Positions 28,230 to 35,877 of a stretch of 64,000 bases of DNA are shown here, in pieces. Each line of letters begins with the position of its first letter. The stretch's first letter is position 1. Made by a program: the position numbers and the translations under genes. The DNA comes from Kangiella aquimarina DSM 16071 (lineage in GTDB: Bacteria; Pseudomonadota; Gammaproteobacteria; Enterobacterales; Kangiellaceae). Where the stretch lies: the NCBI RefSeq assembly GCF_000374105.1, contig NZ_KB893650.1:242862-306861 (forward strand). Direction: 5' to 3'. The notes below the pieces were generated by a model. It saw only the letters and a list, made by a program, of their open reading frames with translations. It did not search any database and had not been told where the DNA came from.

Positions 28230-29090
28230 CTAATTCCTATATTCAAGGATAAAATTCTTCAACATCTGATGGCCATGCTGGCTCATGATGGATTCTGGAT
28301 GAAACTGTACGCCTTCCAGTTTCAGACTTTTGTGTTTAATGCCCATGATGTATTCAAGCTCACCTTCTTCATCTTCCGTCCAGGCGGTGACTTCAAACTC
28401 TTGAGGCAGGCTGTCGTTATCAACTACTAATGAATGGTAGCGTGTTGCTTCTATCGGATTGGGCAGATCTTTAAAAACACCTTTATTGGCATGGTGAATC
28501 TCTGAGGTTTTTCCGTGCATAACCTGCTTAGCACGAATAATCCTGCCACCAAAAACCTGTGCCATCGCCTGGTGCCCTAAACAAACGCCCAGTATGGGGT
28601 AGTCCTCCGCCAGCTCTTCGATGACGGCAAGCGAAATACCGGATTCATTTGGGGTGGCAGGCCCTGGTGAAATTACAATGTAGTCAGGATTGATTTCCTT
28701 AGCTTCTTTTACCGTTAACTCATCATTGCGTTTAACTAAGACATCCAGTCCTAAGTCTGCAAAGTATTGCACCAGGTTATAGGTAAATGAATCGTAGTTA
28801 TCGATCATCAGCAGGCGTTTGTGCTTGCCGACCATGGGTTTGGGAGCTTTGATGAAATAGGCACCAATTGCAAAAGCTACACTCAACACCAGTAGAATGA
28901 TGAAGCCAATATGGTTGGAAATATAGTTAGTCGAACCGGCATAGGCTTCTGTTTTAGAGCAATAATGCTGGTCGTAAAAATAGGTTCCGCCAGTTTTTAG
29001 ACACTCATCGATTGCTGCCTGATCCGCAATATAGTGGCCGATAAATGCTGCGACCACTAGTGCTACTAATACCCACCAAACTTTTCTCAT
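28230..29090 (-). CDS. TrpG/PabA-type glutamine amidotransferase with two-span membrane N-terminus
   Basis: 286 residues, about 85 longer than ordinary TrpG or PabA. The first part has a membrane span (4-22), a loop with C30 and C44, and a second span (about 60-79). From about residue 91 there is a complete class-I amidotransferase ([13 protein letters not shown]) with catalytic C170 in GVCLGHQ and the H264/E266 pair in QFHPES. Such subunits feed ammonia to anthranilate or aminodeoxychorismate synthase. Topology would leave the enzyme in the cytoplasm, tethered to the membrane. An internal Met at residue 86 could start a normal TrpG but has no good ribosome site. It lies 44 bases after rpe; gph, trpE, trpD and trpC are absent here. 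Confidence 0.85.
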   Translation of the reverse strand: MRKVWWVLVALVVAAFIGHYIADQAAIDECLKTGGTYFYDQHYCSKTEAYAGSTNYISNHIGFIILLVLSVAFAIGAYFIKAPKPMVGKHKRLLMIDNYDSFTYNLVQYFADLGLDVLVKRNDELTVKEAKEINPDYIVISPGPATPNESGISLAVIEELAEDYPILGVCLGHQAMAQVFGGRIIRAKQVMHGKTSEIHHANKGVFKDLPNPIEATRYHSLVVDNDSLPQEFEVTAWTEDEEGELEYIMGIKHKSLKLEGVQFHPESIMSQHGHQMLKNFILEYRN

Positions 29091-29134
29091 AGTTTCAACC
29101 TAACAAGCTGACAATGAACTTTCAAATAGGAGGA

Positions 29135-29812
29135 TTAACCTAAACGCCCTTTAGCAGCATTTTCTTTCATGCTATGAACCACCTTGGCATAATCATCCGC
29201 ATTAAATACAGCCGAGCCGGCAACAAAAGTATCAGCCCCACAAGCTGCAATCTCCTCAATATTATCGACCTTGACGCCACCATCAATTTCCAGGCGAATA
29301 TCTAACCCACGCTCATCAATCAGACGGCGTACTTGTTGGCACTTTTGTAAGGTATGAGGAATAAAGCTTTGACCACCAAAGCCAGGATTCACGGACATCA
29401 ACAGCACCATGTCCAGTTTATCAATCACATAATCCAGCACGCTTAATGGTGTTGCCGGATTCAGCACCAGACCTGCCTTGCAACCCTGCTCTTTAATCAG
29501 GCCTATAGTGCGATCAACATGCTTGGATGCTTCTGGGTGGAAGGTAATATAACTGGCACCGGCTTTGGCAAAGTCAGGAATGATTCTATCGACAGGCTCA
29601 ACCATTAAGTGCACATCAATAGGGGCTTCAATGCCATAGTTTCTCAGGGCTTCACAAACCATCGGCCCGATGGTCAGGTTTGGTACATAGTGATTATCCA
29701 TCACATCAAAATGAACCCAGTCGGCTCCGGCCTTCAACACATTCTCGACTTCTTCTCCAAGACGGGCAAAATCGGCGGATAAAATAGAGGGGGCAATGAC
29801 GATATCTTGCAT
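29135..29812 (-). CDS. rpe: Ribulose-phosphate 3-epimerase
   Basis: 225-residue TIM-barrel enzyme of the pentose-phosphate pathway that interconverts ribulose-5-P and xylulose-5-P. Signatures are [24 protein letters not shown] with the catalytic Asp, [13 protein letters not shown] and EIDGGV with the second Asp. It appears to be co-transcribed with the downstream amidotransferase gene. In many relatives gph and trpE follow; here they do not. Confidence 0.97.
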   Translation of the reverse strand: MQDIVIAPSILSADFARLGEEVENVLKAGADWVHFDVMDNHYVPNLTIGPMVCEALRNYGIEAPIDVHLMVEPVDRIIPDFAKAGASYITFHPEASKHVDRTIGLIKEQGCKAGLVLNPATPLSVLDYVIDKLDMVLLMSVNPGFGGQSFIPHTLQKCQQVRRLIDERGLDIRLEIDGGVKVDNIEEIAACGADTFVAGSAVFNADDYAKVVHSMKENAAKGRLG

Positions 29813-29890
29813 AGCAGCACTTATTGGATGAGTTTAAGGCATTGTAACTAAACTTTATTTTAAGTGCTAATGAAGACGCTTGATAAGGGT

Positions 29891-29920
29891 GCCGCCTACC
29901 TAGGTTATTAAGCAGGCGGC
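29891..29920 (-). terminator. Hairpin between the DUF3050 gene and rpe
   Basis: GCCGCCT and AGGCGGC pair perfectly across 16 bases, in the 160-base gap. No T-run follows on the minus strand, so it may only be a weak terminator. Confidence 0.4.
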
Positions 29921-29972
29921 GAGGGGTTGGTCTTTATGACCTAACTTAAGACATTTTCTTATAACAATAGCT

Positions 29973-30716
29973 TTAGGCAGCTTTAATGCCCGATTTTTGA
30001 ACCAGTGCTTTTTCAACCTGATTCCAAAGTGCATCGCGCATCTGTAAGCATTCCTCGCCTACCGTCAATGCTCGCTGCCACTTTTCTTTATCGTCACCGC
30101 ATATTGCCTTTAGGCATTTTTCAGCCAGTGGGCCATGCTCATCACCATCAAGTTCGATATGACGCTCCAGGTAATAGATCAGCGTTGGGCAGTCAGCATT
30201 TTCTCTGATTAACGCTTCTTTGATGCCGGTGAACATTTCTGGGATCAATTTTTCGCGCCCATACAGGAAGGCTGCAGCGACTTCTTCATCGGTTCCTTCT
30301 TTAGCAAGTTTCAGGTTGTACTCCACGAACTCTCGAGCACCTTCTGGAATGATGCTGGTATCAAGCGTTGCAACAAACTGCTGTACCTTTGCAACGTCAG
30401 CCCCAACTTCCTGCATGGCTTCGATATAGAGTGAATAGTGACTAATCGGATGACCATTTTGGTCAAGATCACTTTCTTCCCCAATCACAATTTCATTAAT
30501 GAATCGCACAACTTCTGTGGGGTAACTTGATTCCCGCCACGGAATATCCACACAGGTTAAACGGCGTTGCAGGGCTTTCAATAAGGTCATGAAATCCCAT
30601 ACAGCATAGACATGATATTCCATGAAGGTGCGAATATTGTCCGTCGAGTTTAATAGTCCATAGGCTTTATGGTGGGATAAGGCCTGCTTTAATGGTGAGA
30701 GTTTTTGTTCAATCAT
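29973..30716 (-). CDS. DUF3050 protein with haem-oxygenase-like fold
   Basis: 247-residue helical protein of the DUF3050 family, related to the haem-oxygenase/TenA fold. Conserved polar helices include EYHVYAVWDFM, GEESD, HYSLYIEAM and ERHIELDGDEHG. The clustered His, Glu and Asp residues are arranged as in non-haem diiron oxidases of this fold, so metal binding is plausible but unproven. No partner gene is obvious. It is divergent from a hemerythrin gene across an FNR-boxed region, which may tie both to oxygen. Confidence 0.82.
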   Translation of the reverse strand: MIEQKLSPLKQALSHHKAYGLLNSTDNIRTFMEYHVYAVWDFMTLLKALQRRLTCVDIPWRESSYPTEVVRFINEIVIGEESDLDQNGHPISHYSLYIEAMQEVGADVAKVQQFVATLDTSIIPEGAREFVEYNLKLAKEGTDEEVAAAFLYGREKLIPEMFTGIKEALIRENADCPTLIYYLERHIELDGDEHGPLAEKCLKAICGDDKEKWQRALTVGEECLQMRDALWNQVEKALVQKSGIKAA

Positions 30717-31103
30717 AATTTCCGTCCTTCGTTCAGCTATATTGTTTTAAAAATTTTTACCTTATCTGACATTATAAAAATGCAGATATGCATTAACTGC
30801 TTCTTTTTATTACAGTTTTTCTATGCCCCTCTAAATAATCATACCCACATCAAAATAACCATATGTACCAAAGGGTTATTTATAGGGTTTATGAATTGGT
30901 TATCACTTTTTGCAGTGTTTTTAACAAAATTGTTATAAATCCTGCATAAAAAATACTTTTTATTTTGATGCATTTCTGCATTGACGCAGTGGTCATTTCT
31001 GCATTCTAAGCTATTGATATATATCAATAATTAGTGTCTACTAGAGAGATTAAAAAGATAATATTTTGTTTCTACTTTTTACATATAGCTGAGGAGTCGC
31101 ACC
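30717..31103. other. Divergent AT-rich region DUF3050 / hemerythrin
   Basis: 387 non-coding bases. Contains TAACAA-AA-TTGTTA (30922-30935), two copies of ATTTCTGCATT about 24 bases apart (from about 30971), and the perfect FNR-type box annotated separately. No reading frame here is convincing. Confidence 0.55.
31014..31027 (+). promoter_or_regulatory. Perfect FNR/Anr box upstream of the hemerythrin gene
   Basis: TTGAT-ATAT-ATCAA is an exact match to the TTGAT-N4-ATCAA consensus and is fully palindromic. It lies 77 bases before the hemerythrin ATG, a normal place for activation by an FNR-type regulator. Confidence 0.7.
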
Positions 31104-31640
31104 ATGTTTGGTTTTATCAAAAACTTTTTTCGTGATCGACCAGAAAATATCGATACACGTGAGCCAAACCCCATCCAAGAAGTTGATTTCACCAAGAAGC
31201 GTAATCATTACGGCATCAGTTACGACCCCCACCTGATAGACAACCTAAAAGGTGATCATAATCATTTGGTTGCACTTTATGGTCGTATCTGGACAGAAGG
31301 CTTTGAGGCTAATAACCGTGAGAAACTTGCCGATTTAGTCACTCAGTTTAAACGTGACTTTCAGGCACACCTGCTAAAAGAAAATGTGAAGTTTTATGTC
31401 TATCTGGAGCAGAAATTGTCCGATGACTCTTCCAGTATGGATCTGGTCAAAGATTTCCGTAGTGAAATGAATGACATTGCACAAGCAGTTATCCGTTTCT
31501 GTAAAACCTATTCAAAACCGATTATCACAGCGGAACAAAAAGAATCCTTTAAAAAGGATTTTGAAACTGTGGGTAAAGTGCTGACTCATCGTGTATCGCT
31601 AGAAGAAAACGAGCTCTATACCCTGTACCAGCCTAACTAA
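31104..31640 (+). CDS. Hemerythrin-like (HHE) domain protein
   Basis: 178 residues. After about 45 residues of lead sequence comes a four-helix HHE domain: DHNHLVALYGR, FKRDFQAHLLKENVKFYVYLEQ and LTHRVSLEENELYTLY supply the His and Glu ligands of a diiron site. Such proteins bind O2 or NO. No signal peptide is seen, so it is cytoplasmic. The upstream FNR box predicts induction at low oxygen. A good ribosome site (GAGGAG) precedes the ATG. Oxygen storage or NO defence is likely but not shown. Confidence 0.88.
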   Translation: MFGFIKNFFRDRPENIDTREPNPIQEVDFTKKRNHYGISYDPHLIDNLKGDHNHLVALYGRIWTEGFEANNREKLADLVTQFKRDFQAHLLKENVKFYVYLEQKLSDDSSSMDLVKDFRSEMNDIAQAVIRFCKTYSKPIITAEQKESFKKDFETVGKVLTHRVSLEENELYTLYQPN

Positions 31641-31666
31641 TTTTTTATTTGCTTCACTTCCCTTGA

Positions 31667-31710
31667 GGCACCTGGCTAAGCTCCCAACGAGGTCAGGTGC
31701 TATTTTTTTA
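31667..31710 (+). terminator. Hemerythrin gene terminator
   Basis: GCACCTG and CAGGTGC form a stem around a 19-base loop, followed by a T7 run. Confidence 0.75.
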
Positions 31711-31731
31711 CCCCCAATCTTTCAAGAACAA

Positions 31732-32859
31732 TCAAGGTGCTATCTTTGCCAGTCTGTGGAACAGGATGGCTAACACCAGCGCCATGACAATTGAGGTGCT
31801 GTCTGGCTGTTTTCCTACAATGAAAAATTGTAGTGCCGTGACCAGTATGACGAACACTGTCAATACCGTACCTGCGGCTCTGTAGCTCGATAGCCATTTG
31901 CCAAGAAAATAACCAAAGGAAGCCAGCAGCAAGGATTCGCGTAACAAGGCACTAAGATTATTCCAGGTGCTGCCGGTCAGGAAGTTATCAAACGGCATCC
32001 ACTCAAAGCTGTTAATGGTGCTTTGCCAGTGCCACGGGAAAAGGTTCTGCCAGACAAAGAGGGTCGCCGCCCCAATCGTTATTAGCACTACTTTTACCGA
32101 ATGCCCCAGATAGGCATGCAGCAGAATTGCTAATGGCACCGCGCTAATTTCACTCCATCCAAGCTGGCTTCGATACATGGCCAGTTTAATAATTAGAACA
32201 AACAGTGTGATGCCAATGATGACCGTCATGCTGTATTTTTTGGCTACCACTCTTTCCAGCACATAGTAGAACACCATCCAGAATAATATCCGTTCCATCC
32301 ACAATTCCAATGACCAGCCACTACTGACTATATGACTCAGTCCATCACCAAACTGCTTACCCTCGAACACCGGGATATAAGGAAAAAACTGCCATGCCAG
32401 CCATAACACCAACACCAGTAATGCTGGCGTGAGCTGGAACCGCAACCCTCTTGGAATTAAGCGCTGCACTCTTTGACTGTTGGTAAAGCCCGCCAGCGCA
32501 AAGCCAACCAGGATACCGATGGAGTTAGTTAAAGCGTCAGCTGCCTCAGGAATTCTGGAGGGAAGATAAAACTGTAGAATCTGCAGAAAAAGTGCAAATA
32601 GGAAACCACCGATAAAGGTCAGAATAATCCACAGTAGCGGCCAACCTCGATTTTCTTCCTTGATGGTTAATGCACCAAAGAATCCATAAGGGATAAAGAG
32701 CAGAATATTGGCAATCAGGTCACTGCGAATGGTTCTATGGTGCCAGCTGAATAACCACTTTGAAAAGTCATCTGGAAGATCGCGGCTCAGACCAAAATCA
32801 AATGGATACAGAGAACCGTAGGTGATGAATAAAATGACGATGTACCAAATTAGCCGCAT
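31732..32859 (-). CDS. VanZ-family multi-span membrane protein
   Basis: 375 residues. The N-terminal VanZ domain (1-120) has YGSLYPFDFG, the SDLIANILLFIPYGFF core and QFYLPSRIPEAADALTNSIG. A second membrane region to the C-terminus makes about ten spans in all. VanZ proteins are named for low-level teicoplanin resistance, but most have no known role. VanZ-type proteins also occur in exosortase/exopolysaccharide loci, and the two divergent genes beside it belong to families of that kind. Confidence 0.85.
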   Translation of the reverse strand: MRLIWYIVILFITYGSLYPFDFGLSRDLPDDFSKWLFSWHHRTIRSDLIANILLFIPYGFFGALTIKEENRGWPLLWIILTFIGGFLFALFLQILQFYLPSRIPEAADALTNSIGILVGFALAGFTNSQRVQRLIPRGLRFQLTPALLVLVLWLAWQFFPYIPVFEGKQFGDGLSHIVSSGWSLELWMERILFWMVFYYVLERVVAKKYSMTVIIGITLFVLIIKLAMYRSQLGWSEISAVPLAILLHAYLGHSVKVVLITIGAATLFVWQNLFPWHWQSTINSFEWMPFDNFLTGSTWNNLSALLRESLLLASFGYFLGKWLSSYRAAGTVLTVFVILVTALQFFIVGKQPDSTSIVMALVLAILFHRLAKIAP

Positions 32860-32971
32860 ATAACTCTTTCTTTTAACCCTTTTCTTTTTCTAATATCGTT
32901 AACTGCTCAATTGGCTATTGAGCCTAGCTTATGATGATTATTCCGATGATGGCATACATGTGCGTCAATTG

Positions 32972-33000
32972 CTGACGTAATTCATTGAAAAAGCTACAAT
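32972..33000 (+). promoter_or_regulatory. Candidate promoter of the AMP-ligase gene
   Basis: CTGACG, a 17-base spacer and TACAAT end 28 bases before the ATG at 33029. The -10 is good and the -35 is weak. Confidence 0.4.
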
Positions 33001-33028
33001 AGCGGCACTCTTTTCAATAGGAACAATC

Positions 33029-34606
33029 ATGTATTGCCAGCTTGACGCCATTGTAACTGCAAGCCAGCAAAAATTCGCGGACAAAGTCGCGATTGACGAT
33101 AACAAACGTCAATTGAGCTATGCCCAGCTAGAGCAGGCCATTAACCATCTTGCTCATACCTTTATTAATATGGGGCTAAAGCCGGGTCAGCGTATTGCAG
33201 TCTATCTGCCAAAACAGATAGAGACAGTTATTAGCATTCTGGCTGCCAGTCGGGCGGGCCTGGTATTCGTTCCTGTCAATCCAGTGCTCAAAGCTGCTCA
33301 GGTCGCTTATATTCTTAATGATTGTAATGTTAAGTTACTGATTACCAGCCAGCAAAGAGCTACATTGCTTGGCGATGCCTTACAACCATTGGCTGATCTT
33401 GAGCATCTGTTGCTGGTTGATAAGACTGCTGATGCTGATACTTTCTCGGCAGACCTTAAGCAGCAACTTTGGCCTCAAACAGCTGAACATACTTATTCTG
33501 CACCGGATATCCCGGTTATCGATCAAAACCTGGCGGCAATCCTCTATACCTCTGGCTCAACCGGTCAGCCGAAAGGTGTTTGTCTGTCCCATCGCAACCT
33601 GATTGCCGGTGCCCAGAGCGTCAGTCAGTACTTACATAATACAGCTGAAGATAAAATCCTGGTGGTTCTTCCTTTAAGTTTTGATTATGGCTTAAGCCAG
33701 ATCACAACTGGCCTGCTGGTCGGTGCAACGGTTGTCTTAATGGAGTACCTGCTGCCCCGTGACGTCATTCGTCAGGTCGCCAAACATCAGATTACGGGAC
33801 TCGCAGCTGTTCCGCCACTGTGGATTCAATTGGCAAAATTGGAGTGGCCTGCAGAGACCAGCTGTCTGCGATACTTCACCAACAGCGGTGGCGCCATGCC
33901 AACATCCACCTTGCAGCAATTAAGGGCACATTTACCCAGCGCTAAGCCTTATCTGATGTATGGCCTGACCGAAGCTTTCCGCTCTACTTATCTCGAACCT
34001 GCCTTTATCGACTCACACCCTGAGTCCATTGGTAAAGCCATCCCCAATGCAGAAGTTCTGGTGCTTAGACCGGATGGAACCGAATGCGATGTAGACGAAC
34101 CCGGAGAGCTGGTTCATCGTGGGGTTCATGTCAGTCTCGGTTACTGGAATTCACCTGAAAAGACCGCAGAGCGCTTTAGACCGATTGACAGTACCACAAA
34201 CTACCTGCCTGAACTGGCGGTCTGGTCAGGCGATACGGTTCGTCGAGACAAGGATGGTTTTCTGTATTTTATCGGTCGCCAGGACGATATGATAAAATGT
34301 TCAGGATACCGCATTAGTCCGGCCGAGCTTGAAGAAGCTCTTTATCAACTGGATGGTGTTGCAGAAGTCATTGCCTTTGGCTTAGCTGACGAAGAACTGG
34401 GACAGGCAATCAAGTTAGTTGTTAGATGTGATGGCCCACTGACGGAGCAGGATGTAAAACGCTACTGTCAGCAGCAGTTGCCAAACTATATGCAGCCTAA
34501 GTACATTGCCTTTGTCGATCAATTGCCGCGTAATCCCAATGGCAAAATTGACCGCAAACAAATTCAGCATGAATATGGCACCTCAAGTGCCCCGACGGCT
34601 AGCTAA
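33029..34606 (+). CDS. AMP-dependent acyl-CoA synthetase/ligase (exosortase A-associated type)
   Basis: 525-residue adenylate-forming enzyme that activates a carboxylic acid with ATP. It has the P-loop YTSGSTGQPKGV, A5 YGLTEAFRS, A7-A8 WSGDTV and GRQDDMIKCSGYRISPAEL, and the C-terminal catalytic Lys in NPNGKIDRK. Length and its pairing with the following decarboxylase match the ligase/decarboxylase pair I recall as exosortase A-associated (PEP-CTERM systems). No exosortase, PEP-CTERM substrate or acyl carrier gene is present in the window, so the pair is orphaned here. Substrate unknown. Confidence 0.85.
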   Translation: MYCQLDAIVTASQQKFADKVAIDDNKRQLSYAQLEQAINHLAHTFINMGLKPGQRIAVYLPKQIETVISILAASRAGLVFVPVNPVLKAAQVAYILNDCNVKLLITSQQRATLLGDALQPLADLEHLLLVDKTADADTFSADLKQQLWPQTAEHTYSAPDIPVIDQNLAAILYTSGSTGQPKGVCLSHRNLIAGAQSVSQYLHNTAEDKILVVLPLSFDYGLSQITTGLLVGATVVLMEYLLPRDVIRQVAKHQITGLAAVPPLWIQLAKLEWPAETSCLRYFTNSGGAMPTSTLQQLRAHLPSAKPYLMYGLTEAFRSTYLEPAFIDSHPESIGKAIPNAEVLVLRPDGTECDVDEPGELVHRGVHVSLGYWNSPEKTAERFRPIDSTTNYLPELAVWSGDTVRRDKDGFLYFIGRQDDMIKCSGYRISPAELEEALYQLDGVAEVIAFGLADEELGQAIKLVVRCDGPLTEQDVKRYCQQQLPNYMQPKYIAFVDQLPRNPNGKIDRKQIQHEYGTSSAPTAS

Positions 34607-34626
34607 CCACTTAAAGGACCCTATGC

Positions 34627-35853
34627 ATGAGTCTTAAAACGCACGCTGACATGAGTCAATTTACTACCCGTGATAGTCAACTGGTTATTGCCGGGCACGC
34701 CATTGACCAGCTAGCCGCTATAGCCGGACAAACGCCATTTTATGTTTATGATCGCGCAGTCATTCAACAGAACGTTGAAACACTACGCCACTATTTCCCA
34801 GAAGTCAGTTTGCATTACGCCATCAAAGCTAATCCAATGCCCGCGGTAGTCAACTATTTATCACAGCAGGTCGATGGTCTTGATGTGGCGTCTGCTAAAG
34901 AGCTGCATATCGCCTTATCTACCGGAATATCACCGTCCAAAGTCAGCTTTGCAGGGCCTGGGAAATCTACACAGGAATTGAGTATGGCAATTGCTGCCGG
35001 CATTACTCTCAATGTTGAATCAATCACTGAGCTAGAACGTATCATTGCCATTGTGGAACACGATAATACAAGTGCCAACGTCGCCCTTCGTCTAAATCCG
35101 GACTTTGAACTCAAATCTTCAGGCATGAAGATGGGTGGTGGGCCGCAACAATTCGGCATTGATGTGGAACAACTCGATTCAGTATTTGAGTTGCTCAAAC
35201 ATCCCAAACTCCATTTTATGGGTTTACATATTTTCACAGGTTCGCAAAATCTGAACGCAGGCTCCATCATCACCGCACATAACAGTATTTTTGCACTTGT
35301 CGATCGATTACAACAGGAATACAGCTTTTCACTAAAGCACTTAAATATTGGTGGAGGTTTTGGTATCCCTTATTTCCCTGGTGATCAATTGCTCGATCTT
35401 GAGCCAATTGCTGACAACCTCAATCAGCTAATTACCGAGCATCAAAAACTTCTTGTTGATTGCGAACTAATTTTAGAGCTTGGCCGTTACCTGGTCGGCA
35501 ACGCCGGTGTTTATGTGTGTCAGATTACCGATAAAAAGATTTCGCGCGACCAAACCTACCTCATTTGTAACGGTGGCCTGCATCATCATCTTGCTGCATC
35601 TGGTAATTTTGGCCAGGTCATCCGCAAAAATTATCCTGTTGCAATTGCCAATCGTATGCAACAATCTGACACCGAGCTGGTGAACATTGTTGGTCCCTTG
35701 TGTACACCACTTGATATCCTTGCCAATAAGATGGAACTCCCGAAGGCAGAAATTGGTGACTGGGTGGCAGTTTTTCAGTCTGGCGCCTATGGCTTCACTG
35801 CCAGTCCGCGCGACTTCTTAAGCCATCCGCATCCTGTAGAGCTACTGCTCTAA
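34627..35853 (+). CDS. PLP-dependent decarboxylase (ornithine/diaminopimelate decarboxylase fold, exosortase A-associated type)
   Basis: 408-residue fold-type III PLP enzyme. PLP Lys is in YAIKANP, the phosphate-binding His and Gly motif in HIFTGSQ and NIGGGFGIPY, then ELGRYLVGNAG, GPLCTPLD with the catalytic Cys, and SGAYGFTASPRDF. Diaminopimelate decarboxylase is the closest well-known family. Placement 20 bases after the AMP-ligase indicates one transcript. The two enzymes probably supply or load an unusual amine or amino acid; the target is unknown. Confidence 0.87.
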   Translation: MSLKTHADMSQFTTRDSQLVIAGHAIDQLAAIAGQTPFYVYDRAVIQQNVETLRHYFPEVSLHYAIKANPMPAVVNYLSQQVDGLDVASAKELHIALSTGISPSKVSFAGPGKSTQELSMAIAAGITLNVESITELERIIAIVEHDNTSANVALRLNPDFELKSSGMKMGGGPQQFGIDVEQLDSVFELLKHPKLHFMGLHIFTGSQNLNAGSIITAHNSIFALVDRLQQEYSFSLKHLNIGGGFGIPYFPGDQLLDLEPIADNLNQLITEHQKLLVDCELILELGRYLVGNAGVYVCQITDKKISRDQTYLICNGGLHHHLAASGNFGQVIRKNYPVAIANRMQQSDTELVNIVGPLCTPLDILANKMELPKAEIGDWVAVFQSGAYGFTASPRDFLSHPHPVELLL

Positions 35854-35877
35854 CTGTATTAACGAATAGAGATTTTT

